Below, piece by piece: positions 1 through 7,790 of a DNA stretch of 45,617 bases. How positions within the stretch are numbered: position 1 is the first letter of the stretch; each line of letters starts with the position of its first letter. The position numbers were made by a program, and so were the translations under genes. Origin of the DNA: Terriglobia bacterium (GTDB taxonomy: Bacteria; Acidobacteriota; Terriglobia; Bryobacterales; Bryobacteraceae); contig JAIQFL010000044.1 in the NCBI GenBank assembly GCA_020073365.1, positions 1-45,617 of the forward strand, given 5' to 3'. Under the pieces are notes generated by a model. The model saw nothing but the letters and a program-made list of their open reading frames with translations. It did no database searches and was not told where the DNA came from.

Positions 1-611
1 GGCAGGTTGATCCCCATGGCCTGCGAAATCTCGCCCAGCCGCGCGTGCAGCGTGCGCGCCGCATTGGTCGCGATGTCCGCCGAGCCGGGCCTGGTAAAGG
101 TTTCGCAATCGAAACACACCACCGCTGCGCGCGGCGCCTGCTCGCCTTTGCCCACTACCGAGGCTCGGGGCTGGAGCCTTTTTACCAGGCGGCTCCACTT
201 GCCGGGGTCGCCCAACATCGGGCCGCCCGCCTCCGCGAAAACCGCGCGCCGCGAAAACCACAAGTTCGCCGTGCGCGTGGGCGCCACATTGCCGGCCTGG
301 TAGACCTGGCCGGCCAGCAATTCCGGTTCGAGGCCCGAATGCAGCATGACGGTGGTCTTGGTGGTCCCGGGCTCCCCCATGATCAGGTAGACCGGCAGGT
401 TGGCCACCTTGGCCCCCTGCTCCAACTTGGCTGCCGACAGCTTTCCTTCCGCTTCGTGGATCAGCACGGAAATATCGTCGCCGCCCGGGGCCACCACCTC
501 GCCCCCGGCGGCCGCCGCCTGCTTCTCTTTTTTCTTTTTCTGAAAGTAGATCACCGTCAGGACAATCAGCGCCACCACAATGACGCCCATGACGATATAG
601 AGAACCAGCAT
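1..611 (-). CDS. tssM: Type VI secretion protein TssM (IcmF), N-terminal part
   Basis: TssM is the large inner-membrane protein of the T6SS membrane complex and partners TssL and TssJ. The 203 visible residues run open to the window edge, so the C-terminal portion is missing. Residues 1-24 form one hydrophobic membrane segment followed by a Lys-rich stretch. At about residues 79-88 lies a nucleotide-binding-like motif, MGEPGTTKTT, in which the Gly that normally precedes the P-loop Lys is Thr. The following segment (HSGLEPELLAGQVYQ, then a TANLWFS strand) is typical of the IcmF N-terminal domain. The ATG is preceded by AAGGAG about 8 nt upstream, overlapping the end of tssL, which fixes the start. 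It is the third gene of a tssK-tssL-tssM operon with a 12-nt gap after tssL. Confidence 0.88.
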   Translation of the reverse strand, partial: MLVLYIVMGVIVVALIVLTVIYFQKKKKEKQAAAAGGEVVAPGGDDISVLIHEAEGKLSAAKLEQGAKVANLPVYLIMGEPGTTKTTVMLHSGLEPELLAGQVYQAGNVAPTRTANLWFSRRAVFAEAGGPMLGDPGKWSRLVKRLQPRASVVGKGEQAPRAAVVCFDCETFTRPGSADIATNAARTLHARLGEISQAMGINL

Positions 612-623
612 AAGCTCGACTCC

Positions 624-1328
624 TTAACTCCTGATCTGCGGGGCCAGGTCGCGAACGTCCGAGACTCCCGAACTTAGGCCGATCTTGTAGACCACAAAAA
701 GCACCACCATCAATACGGCACAAACCGCCGCGATGATCCCCAGCCTCCTGACCCACGGATCCACCCGGCCGCGAATGACATCGGGCGGCAGCATCCAGTT
801 CGGCGAAAGTGGGCCGAAGGGCCCGCGAATGCGATGGATCTTGTCCGCGGTCAGCCTCATGATCTGGCTCAATTCTCCGCGGTTCCCGGCCCTGTACTTG
901 CCTTGGAAGCCCAGCAGGAGGGCCAGGTAATACACTTCCAGCAGATCCGCCAGGTCGTGCGAATCGCTCCGTCCCACCAGTTGCTGCAGGTTCTGGAAGA
1001 AGACTTCGCCCGCGATGTGCACGCTGAACAGCTCTTCCTGCAGCGGCTTCCGCAGCCAGTCGGCGAAGATCGGGTTCTGCGAGTTCAGCACCGACTCGTC
1101 GAGGAAAGCCACCGCCGCGAAGGTGGCGAACTTGGCGTCGTCGGCATTGTAGCCGGCCGCCAGCGCCTGGTTGGTGGCTGTCTTGAGAGCCTCCCGGGTG
1201 TGATGGCGAAACGCATTCGCATCGCTGATGGACTGCGTGTTGGCGCGCAGCCGCTCGATAGCGGTGATGGCCTCCTGGTAGATGAGCGCCAGGTTGTCGG
1301 GCCTGCGGATGTTGGTTGAAGCTGTCAT
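624..1328 (-). CDS. tssL: Type VI secretion protein TssL (DotU family)
   Basis: A 234-residue DotU/TssL protein, the usual size for a short TssL without a peptidoglycan-binding extension. It is a C-tail-anchored inner-membrane component that binds TssM and TssK. The cytoplasmic part (residues 1-190) carries family features: a helical N-terminus, the FAAVAFLDESVL segment near residue 70 and the LADLLEVYYLALLLGFQGKY segment near residue 130. A single membrane helix lies around residues 195-217. Its ATG overlaps the tssK stop codon in an ATGA arrangement (1325-1328), so translation is probably coupled. No periplasmic OmpA-like domain is present; peptidoglycan anchoring would have to come from another protein. 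Confidence 0.93.
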   Translation of the reverse strand: MTASTNIRRPDNLALIYQEAITAIERLRANTQSISDANAFRHHTREALKTATNQALAAGYNADDAKFATFAAVAFLDESVLNSQNPIFADWLRKPLQEELFSVHIAGEVFFQNLQQLVGRSDSHDLADLLEVYYLALLLGFQGKYRAGNRGELSQIMRLTADKIHRIRGPFGPLSPNWMLPPDVIRGRVDPWVRRLGIIAAVCAVLMVVLFVVYKIGLSSGVSDVRDLAPQIRS

Positions 1329-2680
1329 GACGGGTTTTCCAGCACTACAAAGATCTCGACTTCCGCTTTCGGAAACTCACCAGGAACATAAACGCCCACT
1401 TGCCTCTCCTTGACCATGTGGTCCCAGCACGGACCGGTTCTGCTGATGCCGAAGTATTCCGTCTCTACCCGCCTCGAGATGGCCGGCGGGGGAATCGGCA
1501 GGTGTGTCAGCGGCAGGCCCGGCAGTGCCCGCTTGACCAGTTCGCGCACGAATGGCGGCGTGCAGATTTTGATCAGTTGCGGGGTTCTCGCCATCAGCTC
1601 CGCTTCGCCCATCTCCGCGTGGATGGCAAACACCCATCGCGACCGCCCCAGGCAACGCGTGTCGGTGATCTCGCCCTCGTAGTAGTAATTGCCCGCGGGC
1701 GTGAGCGGAATCGACAGGCAATTCGTGGGTACGACGGTTTCCAGGTGCAGTCGAATATGCCGTTCCAGCTCTTCGAAGGTTTCGGTAAGCCGCAGATGAT
1801 CGTACAAGGGCAGGGTGCGCGGGTGCGAATCGAGGACAAAAGTGCATAGCGCTCCGGCCAGCCGCGAGAGTTCTACAAACAGCTCTTCGGGATGGCCGTG
1901 CTTGGCGATGAGCTGGTGCCGCAACGGCGGCAGCGCCGAATTCACCGCGTGCAGCAGCCAGAAGTTGGCAATCTCACGGGTGGCGAACTCGGTTCCGATT
2001 TGCGACCCGCGGCCGGACCCCCGGCTGATGGTAGCGGCCTTCTCGTCCAGGATCTCGATGAGGCGCTGCACCATTATCATGAGGCTCTTGCTGGCGCTGA
2101 TCTGCAGGACCGGCGGCACGAAACCCTGGTAGTAGGCGAAATGCCCCGAGTGGTCCCGCACCACGCGGGCGATCGGCACGGTCAGGAGATCCCTCGCCGG
2201 TTCGGTGTCCATGAGGAGCCGCAGGTTCTTGCGGCCGAGCCGGACCGGCCGCTCGTCGCCCCCGTTGTTTTCATCCGAGAGAACACGCGATTCCGCCACG
2301 TAGCGCGCCTCCGCCCCGTCCTCGTCCAGCGCACAGTTGTAACCGTTCGGCTTGCGCGGTGGAATGGCCAGCATCACGGTGACGAAATCGCGCGTGGGCG
2401 GAAACAGGTCGGCCACGGCGCGCGGTTCGGGCAGAGCGTCCGATTCCGGCATGTTGAATGGCAAACCGTCCGGGAGGATGCCGCGCGCGTGCACCAGCGA
2501 AACGGTACCATTGTGGAGGGCCTCGGCGTCCAGTTCCACGCCGACGAGCCCGAATGAGGAGAACCAGAGGGAGCCGGTGGCAAACTGGATGGAGTCTTCG
2601 AAGTAGCGGCTCTGCGCCTGGAAATGGTGCGGTCCCAGGTACATCCCCTCCGACCAGACGACCCTTGAAAGTAGCCGCAT
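1325..2680 (-). CDS. tssK: Type VI secretion baseplate protein TssK
   Basis: TssK connects the T6SS baseplate to the TssJLM membrane complex. The reading frame extends upstream of the true start; I place the start at the ATG at 2680 because the family begins with the conserved SRVVWSEGMYLGPHHFQAQ segment, here residues 5-23. This gives 451 residues, the normal TssK length. Other family features are a central beta-rich shoulder domain and the C-terminal FEIFVVLE-type ending. No clear Shine-Dalgarno sequence precedes the ATG. It is the first gene of a minus-strand operon (tssK, tssL, tssM) and is divergent from the PGEFTRMF-repeat gene, with 129 nt between the two starts. Confidence 0.92.
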   Translation of the reverse strand: MRLLSRVVWSEGMYLGPHHFQAQSRYFEDSIQFATGSLWFSSFGLVGVELDAEALHNGTVSLVHARGILPDGLPFNMPESDALPEPRAVADLFPPTRDFVTVMLAIPPRKPNGYNCALDEDGAEARYVAESRVLSDENNGGDERPVRLGRKNLRLLMDTEPARDLLTVPIARVVRDHSGHFAYYQGFVPPVLQISASKSLMIMVQRLIEILDEKAATISRGSGRGSQIGTEFATREIANFWLLHAVNSALPPLRHQLIAKHGHPEELFVELSRLAGALCTFVLDSHPRTLPLYDHLRLTETFEELERHIRLHLETVVPTNCLSIPLTPAGNYYYEGEITDTRCLGRSRWVFAIHAEMGEAELMARTPQLIKICTPPFVRELVKRALPGLPLTHLPIPPPAISRRVETEYFGISRTGPCWDHMVKERQVGVYVPGEFPKAEVEIFVVLENPS

Positions 2681-2809
2681 AAGGTTATCGCGATTCAATG
2701 TAACATTAACTTTCGGGTTTAGGAAACTACCCCCTGGTACCGTGCGTAAAATATTCCCGATTCCTTGGGCGGAAGCCACGTGCGATGATGGGACAAGCGG
2801 GGCGAAGGC
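2681..2809. promoter_or_regulatory. Divergent intergenic region between tssK and the PGEFTRMF-repeat gene
   Basis: These 129 nt separate two divergent start codons and must hold the promoters of both transcripts unless transcription begins further inside a gene. The central part is AT-rich compared with its surroundings, including GTAAAATATT near 2743-2752 and a TACATT hexamer on the minus strand about 18 nt before tssK. No -35/-10 pair with good spacing is evident on either strand, and no GG-N10-GC sigma-54 signature was found. Confidence 0.4.
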
Positions 2810-4633
2810 ATGGACTTCTTTCAGAAATATGAAGTGTTCGATCCGCTTCCTGGGCCAGGTACCAGGAGCTTTCGCGGCCGGCAAGTCTCGACCGCCCGGG
2901 ATGTCACGGTGCACGTTCTGGCCGGCGGGCGCACGCCGGAGAATGAACAGTTGCTGGCCCGTCTGCGGACGATCCCTCCACAATCGTTCTCCAGGCTGAT
3001 CGAGGTGGGCGAGCACGAAAGCACACCCTACGTGGTGACCATGGCTCCCCCCTATCAGCACTTGGCCGAGTGGTTGGACGAGCAGGAGGCTGCGGCCGCT
3101 CAGAATGTGCAAAAGCTCACACATGGCGCACGGCGGCCGCCGAATGCGCCCTCCGGATCGGCGGCCCTGGATCCCTTCGCAGCGCCGGCGCGCGGCCCTG
3201 CGCCGCCACCCGCGGCTGCGCCCCCGCCCGCGGCTGGATCGACTGGCCCGGAGCCTGGCGAGTTCACCCGCATGTTCCAGGCTGCGAATCCGCCCGCGCC
3301 GGACCCGAGGCTGACGGGCGGGGCTTCAGCGGGGTTCAGGACGCCGCCCGTTCCGCCACCCAAGTCCTCGCCTTCGCCCAGTGCCCCGCCTGCATCGGAG
3401 CCCGGCGAGTTCACCCGCATGTTCCAAGCCTCGGGGCCCGCGGCGCAAGATCCCGGGAGGACGCATCCGGGCGGGGGAACCGCCTCGTTCAGTGCTCCGC
3501 CCGCCGTTCCGCCCAACGCTCCGCCCGCCGCCCCGGTTGCATACGCGCCTGGCGAGTTCACCCGTTTGTTCGAAGCCGCGGGGCCTGCGGCGCAAGAGCC
3601 AGCCAGACCGCAGCCGGGAGGCGGCACCGCGTCGTTCGGTGGTCCGCCGGCCAGGCCCGCCGTTCCGCCCAGCGCTACGTACAGTACCCCGGCAGCAGCC
3701 CCCAGCGGACCGGCCGCGTCTCCGCCCGGCGAATTCACGCAGCTTTTTCAAACCGGAACAAGATCCCCGGCCGAGCAACCCGCGAATCCCCAGCCACCAC
3801 GTGGGAGCAGCGGAACATTCAATGCGCCGCCAGCCAGGCCCGCCGTTCCGCCCAGCGCTCCGTACGGTACCTCACCCGCAGCCCCACCCAGCGCACCTGC
3901 CGCGTCTCACCCTGGCGAATTTACCCAGCTTTTTCAAACCGGACCACGACCAGCGGAGCAACCCGCGATGCCCCAGCCACCACGTGGGAGCAGCGGGACG
4001 TTCAATGCTCCGCCGTCGAAGCCCGCCGTTCCGCCTGGCGCTCCGTACGGTACCCCGGCCGCAGCCCCACCCGGCACCCCGGCCGCAGCTCCGCCGGGCC
4101 GATTCACCCAGCCCTTTCAAACGGGGCCACGACCGACGGAGCCCGCGAAATCCCAGCCGTCCGGGGCCAGCGGTATGTTCGATACACCGCCTACGAAGCC
4201 CAACATGCCGTCGGGCATCCCGGCCGCAGCCCCGCCCGGCGAATTCACTCAGCTTTTTCAAACCGGAACAAGAGGCCCAGCGGAGCAACCTGCGAGATCC
4301 CAGCCGCTCGGAGGGGCCAGCGGTGCGTTCAGTGCTCCTCCGGTGACGCCCGCAGCCCCGTCCAGCACTCCGGCCGCATCCCAGGGTAGCGAGTTCTCAA
4401 GCCTGTTCCCGGGCTCGCCGAGATCCCCGTTGCCGGAACCGTACCAGCCACCAGCGCCACCACGTTCCGCGGAGCCGGGAGAATTTACGCGTGTGTTCAA
4501 TTCGCCCCTGCCGGATCGCCCGGCGGCACAGGGAGATTGGCCTCAGGAGCGGCCCAAGGCGCCGGACAATCGCATGTTCCCCACACCCTCGCTGGCACCC
4601 TCCCGACCCGAAGAGGCGCCTCAGGGCGGCTAG
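2810..4633 (+). CDS. PGEFTRMF-repeat proline-rich protein, part before an in-frame TAG
   Basis: A 607-residue open frame that I read as the first two thirds of one gene ending at 5419. Residues 1-95 resemble a degenerate Ser/Thr-kinase N-lobe: YEVFDPLPGPG in the glycine-loop position, DVTVHVL where the beta-3 Lys would be (His here), a helix NEQLLARLRTI, the strand pair SRLIEVGEHESTPYVVT, and a hinge-like HLAEWLDEQ. The HRD and DFG motifs of a real kinase are absent, so no catalysis is expected. The rest is a Pro/Ala/Gly-rich linker carrying PGEFTRMF-like motifs every 30-60 residues. The frame stops at TAG 4631-4633 inside the tenth motif, where the pattern demands Glu (GAG to TAG). It lies divergent from the T6SS operon. 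I infer a scaffold or adaptor; the function is unknown. Confidence 0.72.
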   Translation: MDFFQKYEVFDPLPGPGTRSFRGRQVSTARDVTVHVLAGGRTPENEQLLARLRTIPPQSFSRLIEVGEHESTPYVVTMAPPYQHLAEWLDEQEAAAAQNVQKLTHGARRPPNAPSGSAALDPFAAPARGPAPPPAAAPPPAAGSTGPEPGEFTRMFQAANPPAPDPRLTGGASAGFRTPPVPPPKSSPSPSAPPASEPGEFTRMFQASGPAAQDPGRTHPGGGTASFSAPPAVPPNAPPAAPVAYAPGEFTRLFEAAGPAAQEPARPQPGGGTASFGGPPARPAVPPSATYSTPAAAPSGPAASPPGEFTQLFQTGTRSPAEQPANPQPPRGSSGTFNAPPARPAVPPSAPYGTSPAAPPSAPAASHPGEFTQLFQTGPRPAEQPAMPQPPRGSSGTFNAPPSKPAVPPGAPYGTPAAAPPGTPAAAPPGRFTQPFQTGPRPTEPAKSQPSGASGMFDTPPTKPNMPSGIPAAAPPGEFTQLFQTGTRGPAEQPARSQPLGGASGAFSAPPVTPAAPSSTPAASQGSEFSSLFPGSPRSPLPEPYQPPAPPRSAEPGEFTRVFNSPLPDRPAAQGDWPQERPKAPDNRMFPTPSLAPSRPEEAPQGG

Positions 4634-5032
4634 TTCACGCGCTTCTTCAAAGCCCCCCCACCAGGGATGCCAGGGACACCGGGGACACCGCAAATGCCCT
4701 CTGGATCGGGTTTCCCTCCGAGTCCGATGGGCCCCACGCCGCAGCAACCGGCGCCTCATACGCCCAAGTCTTCGCAGCCGGGCGAATTCACTCGCATGTT
4801 CGGGAAGCCCGGTCAGGATCCGGGCGCTGCGCCCCCTCCGGCGCCCAGGGGGAGTGCTCCCAGTGGCGCCACGGGAGCGTTTTCCCAGCCCGCCGTGCAA
4901 CCGCCCTCGCCGCCGGCAGGGGCGCCCTATGGGTCCGGGCCCGCTGCCCCGTCCGGCATGCCTGCTGCTCCTCCGCCGGCAGCCCCACCTGCCCCGCCGC
5001 AGGGACCGAGTGAGTACACCATGCTGATCGGC
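3257..5032 (+). repeat. Twelve PGEFTRMF-type motifs in a proline-rich linker
   Basis: Motif starts (first base of the Gly/Ser codon) are at 3257, 3404, 3551, 3728, 3914, 4097, 4238, 4388, 4478, 4628, 4781 and 5009. The consensus is [P]-G-E-F-T-[RQ]-[ML]-F followed by a short Q/E-A/T-G/A stretch. Degenerate copies are number 6 (GRFTQPF), 8 (SEFSSLF) and 12 (SEYTMLI); number 10 is interrupted by the TAG. Spacing varies from about 90 to 230 nt, so this is a set of short linear motifs in a low-complexity linker rather than a strict tandem array. The motif core is better kept than the linkers between copies, which suggests selection on the motif. Confidence 0.85.
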
Positions 5033-5419
5033 AGGCCGCCGGCCGGGCCTGGCGCAGCCCCGGGGGGAGCGCCAGCCGCACCCCCAGCCCAGCAATCCGG
5101 CGGCGGCGGTGGCGGCGGCATACCCATCAACGTGCACGTGCAGTCGCCCCAGATGCCGTATATACAGGCACCGATGGCGCCGCAACTGCCCTATGTGCCG
5201 CAGCCAAATGTCCAGCTCCCCGGAGGGGGCTACGTACAGGGACCGCACATTCCCCAGCCGCAAATTCAGCAGCCGCGCATTCCGCAAATCCCCCAACCAA
5301 CCATTCCGCAGGCTACGATAACGGCCAAGGGACCGTCGAATAGCACGCTGTTGTATATCATCATCGGCCTGGCCTGCTTGCTGCTCGGAGTGGCTCTCGC
5401 GGTTTTACTGAAGAGGTGA
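4667..5419 (+). CDS. PGEFTRMF-repeat protein, C-terminal part with tail anchor
   Basis: Same reading frame as the preceding ORF, separated from it only by the TAG at 4631-4633; the codons between (FTRFFKAPPPG) continue the repeat. As annotated it begins at ATG 4667 and gives 250 residues. It holds one perfect motif (QPGEFTRMFGKPG at 4778 onward), one degenerate motif (GPSEYTMLIGRPP at 5003 onward), then a Gly run, a Pro/Gln-rich stretch with repeated IPQP-type units (about residues 145-220), and a single C-terminal hydrophobic helix, LLYIIIGLACLLLGVALAVL, ending in KR. That is a tail anchor with most of the protein on the cytoplasmic side. Whether this part is made separately, by readthrough, or only in strains lacking the TAG cannot be decided here. 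Confidence 0.62.
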   Translation: MPGTPGTPQMPSGSGFPPSPMGPTPQQPAPHTPKSSQPGEFTRMFGKPGQDPGAAPPPAPRGSAPSGATGAFSQPAVQPPSPPAGAPYGSGPAAPSGMPAAPPPAAPPAPPQGPSEYTMLIGRPPAGPGAAPGGAPAAPPAQQSGGGGGGGIPINVHVQSPQMPYIQAPMAPQLPYVPQPNVQLPGGGYVQGPHIPQPQIQQPRIPQIPQPTIPQATITAKGPSNSTLLYIIIGLACLLLGVALAVLLKR

Positions 5420-5499
5420 CACGGACACGGCACGTGCGTACCGCATGCATGTCTGTGTGGTCCCTTCGTCCTTCGCGCAAGACGCCGATGCCCAGCCCC

Positions 5500-5538
5500 T
5501 TGACGCCGAGCGCCTGCATCAGCCGGCATAAGCGTCAA
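5500..5538. repeat. Inverted repeat upstream of the SPFH gene
   Basis: TTGACGC (5500-5506) and GCGTCAA (5532-5538) are perfect 7-bp arms separated by 25 nt, lying 21 nt before the SPFH start codon. They could be an operator or a weak hairpin. A -10-like TAGAAT (5545-5550) follows, 9 nt before the ATG at 5560. Confidence 0.35.
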
Positions 5539-5559
5539 ATGCCGTAGAATTGGCAGGAG

Positions 5560-7533
5560 ATGTCTCCATCTATGCAAGACCTCTTGATCGCCATCGCGGC
5601 ATTCGCGGTTGTGGTGATCCTGCTTCTGTCCATCTACAGCATCGGTCCGACGCAGATCGGAATGGTGCGGAAACGGTTCGGGGCAAAACTGCCTGGCGAC
5701 AATCCTCTGGCCTTTCACGGGGAGGCCGGATACCAGGCGGAAATGCTCATGCCGGGCCTCCGCTTCAAGCTGTGCCTGGTCTATGCGGTCACCAAGCATC
5801 CCTGGGTACAGGTGCCTGCGGGGCAGATCGGCGTGGTGATCGCGCAGGTCGGCCAGTCCTGTCCCATTGGCGCAAAGTCGGCGGTGTATAAGCCGGAATT
5901 CGGCAATTTCAGCGACCTCCAGGTCTTCGTGGAACAAGGCGGCCAGAAGGGCGTGCAGCGGCCGGTATTGCCGCCGGGAACGCTGGCGCCGATCCACCCG
6001 GTGGCGTTCCTGGTGATCACCAAGCCCGAAGTCTTCGGCGTGCCGGTCGCGTCCGATCTGAGCACGCTGGCGCACAGCAAGGGCCGTTTGACTTACACGG
6101 CTTTCGGCCTGGAAGAGAAGCAGCTCGAGGTTACGCGGATTTCGCCGCGTCCCACCGAGGGCGGCAAAGTAGTCGACATGATCGGCATCATCACGGCCCT
6201 GGATGGCCAGCCCTTGCCGGCCGGAGACATTGCCAGCCGCCTGGGTGGCTTCGCCGATGTGGAATCGCTGGAGACCGCCAGCGGGGGAGAGCCGACCACC
6301 GACGCCCGGCTAATCGAAACCATCCTGGGCAACCAGAACGACCGGCACAGCGCCTACCAGGACTTCCAGAAGTTTTTGGATCTGGGCGGACGGATCGGGC
6401 TGCAGCACGATCCGCTGCTGTACGGCGCCTACAACCTCAACCCCTTCCTGCTGCGGGTGGAAGAGGTCCCCATGCTGGTGGTGGAACAGGGACAGGTGGC
6501 GGTCATGAAGGCCTACGCCGGTTTGCCGACCCAGGACACTTCCGGCGTGGAGTTTAAGTTCGGGAGCCTGGTGCGCCCCGGCCATCGCGGCATCTGGCAG
6601 GAGCCGCTGCGCACCGGGAAGTACCCCATCAATCCGCGCTGCTATCAGGCCGTGATCGTGCCTACCTTCATCATCACGCTCAACTGGGCCGACGTGGTTT
6701 CGCAGGCCCACAACCTGGATGCGCAGCTCAAGCAGATCGAGGCCAAGAGCAGCGAAGGCTTCGCTTTTGCGATCGATCTGCAGGTGCAGATTCACATTCC
6801 GGACACGCAGGCGCCGTACGTCATCTCCATGGTGGGCAGCGTGCCGAACCTGGTGAATGAGGTGCTGCAGGCGGCCGTGGGGAACCACTTCCGCAACAAA
6901 TTGCAGAGCATGCCCGCGGTGCGCTTCATCGCCAGCCGCGAGGTGGTGCAGCAGGGCGCATTCGAGTACGTGAAGGAAGAGCTCGCCAAGTACCGTGTGG
7001 AGACGCGCGGCGTGTACATCCAGGCAGTGGTGCTGCCGCAGCAACTGGTGGAGGTTTTGACCCAGAGGGAAATCGCCAACCAGGAAGTGGAGACCTACAA
7101 GATGCAGAAGTCCGCCCAGGACCAGCGCACGGAGACCGAGAAAGCCAAGGGCACGGCGGACATGCAGGCCGACCTGGCAAAATCGCAGGTAGGCGTGGAC
7201 ATTCAGAATAACCGGACCGCGGCCCGCAAGATGGAAGCGCAGGGCGAGGCGGCCTTCATCGAGCAGACCGGCGCCGCGCAAGGCGCGCAGGTCCGATCGG
7301 TGGGTCTGGCGCGGGCCGAGGCCTACGCCCGCCAGGTGGCGGCTTTAGGGGCCAGCGCCACGGCGCTGGTGAACGCGGTAGAGGCGCTCTCGAAAAGCAG
7401 TGTCCCGTTTGTTCCCAACACCCTGGTGATGGGCGGCGGAGAAGGCTCCAGCACGCTGACGGGGCTCATGGCGTTGTTGATGCGCCAGGTGGACGCCGGT
7501 TTGAAGAAGCCCTCTGCGGGGCAGGATTCCTGA
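5560..7533 (+). CDS. SPFH/band 7 (flotillin-like) membrane protein
   Basis: A 657-residue protein with an N-terminal membrane helix (about residues 8-26) and long SPFH-type regions. One lies at about residues 85-155 (QIGVVIAQVG, then GAKSAVY and LPPGTLAPIHPVAFLVI), and the main band-7 region at about 290-500 (VVEQGQVAVMKAYAG, then GTYPINP-like GKYPINPRCY). An Ala/Glu/Lys/Gln-rich coiled coil follows at about 500-600 with flotillin-like EAQGEAAFIEQTGAAQGAQ. SPFH proteins form large membrane-associated rings. The start is uncertain: AGGAG abuts the ATG at 5560, so the ATG at 5572 (12 nt spacing) is also possible. It lies 140 nt downstream of the PGEFTRMF-repeat gene on the same strand, so a functional link is plausible but not shown. 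Confidence 0.85.
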   Translation: MSPSMQDLLIAIAAFAVVVILLLSIYSIGPTQIGMVRKRFGAKLPGDNPLAFHGEAGYQAEMLMPGLRFKLCLVYAVTKHPWVQVPAGQIGVVIAQVGQSCPIGAKSAVYKPEFGNFSDLQVFVEQGGQKGVQRPVLPPGTLAPIHPVAFLVITKPEVFGVPVASDLSTLAHSKGRLTYTAFGLEEKQLEVTRISPRPTEGGKVVDMIGIITALDGQPLPAGDIASRLGGFADVESLETASGGEPTTDARLIETILGNQNDRHSAYQDFQKFLDLGGRIGLQHDPLLYGAYNLNPFLLRVEEVPMLVVEQGQVAVMKAYAGLPTQDTSGVEFKFGSLVRPGHRGIWQEPLRTGKYPINPRCYQAVIVPTFIITLNWADVVSQAHNLDAQLKQIEAKSSEGFAFAIDLQVQIHIPDTQAPYVISMVGSVPNLVNEVLQAAVGNHFRNKLQSMPAVRFIASREVVQQGAFEYVKEELAKYRVETRGVYIQAVVLPQQLVEVLTQREIANQEVETYKMQKSAQDQRTETEKAKGTADMQADLAKSQVGVDIQNNRTAARKMEAQGEAAFIEQTGAAQGAQVRSVGLARAEAYARQVAALGASATALVNAVEALSKSSVPFVPNTLVMGGGEGSSTLTGLMALLMRQVDAGLKKPSAGQDS

Positions 7534-7585
7534 GGACCGACGCAGGAAACAGCACCGCGCGTAAAGTGAACCATGTTGGGGTTAA

Positions 7586-7624
7586 AGCGGGCGCGTTTGG
7601 GTGATAGGGGTGAGTGCGCCCGCT
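7586..7624. repeat. 9-bp inverted repeat after the SPFH gene
   Basis: AGCGGGCGC (7586-7594) and GCGCCCGCT (7616-7624) are perfectly complementary arms around a 21-nt loop, about 52 nt after the SPFH stop codon. The position fits a transcript end, but no T-run follows, so a classical intrinsic terminator is not supported. Confidence 0.4.
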
Positions 7625-7776
7625 GTCGTAACGGGGATTTGAACAGTAAGACGCACGCTCCAAGCGCCGACGTTACATGTCACCTGGATGTTTTTTTCTA
7701 GCCCTTTCGAGCTATGCGTCTGAACGGCAAGGCTTTATCAAGGTGACCGTCCTAGTCCGCATTCTTCCCGCGGTGG

Positions 7777-7782
7777 TATACT
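7777..7782 (+). promoter_or_regulatory. -10 element TATACT just before the RND adaptor start
   Basis: TATACT ends 8 nt before the ATG at 7791 and no Shine-Dalgarno sequence lies between. Transcription from it would begin at or very near the start codon, giving a leaderless or nearly leaderless mRNA. No good -35 hexamer is visible at 16-18 nt spacing. Confidence 0.5.
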
Positions 7783-7790
7783 GCTTCGCC

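Noticed and set aside
2681..3124. Upstream extension of the TssK reading frame to 3124
   Set aside because: TssK homology begins at residue 1 of the ATG at 2680; the extension runs through the divergent gene and gives an abnormal length.
3070..4389. Alternative plus-strand ORF of 439 codons inside the repeat gene
   Set aside because: Arg/Ser-rich alternate frame of repetitive GC-rich DNA; the PGEFTRMF frame carries the conserved motif and the membrane anchor.
3257..5032. CRISPR array or tandem minisatellite
   Set aside because: Copies are variable in spacing, in frame and protein-coding; no identical direct repeats with unique spacers.
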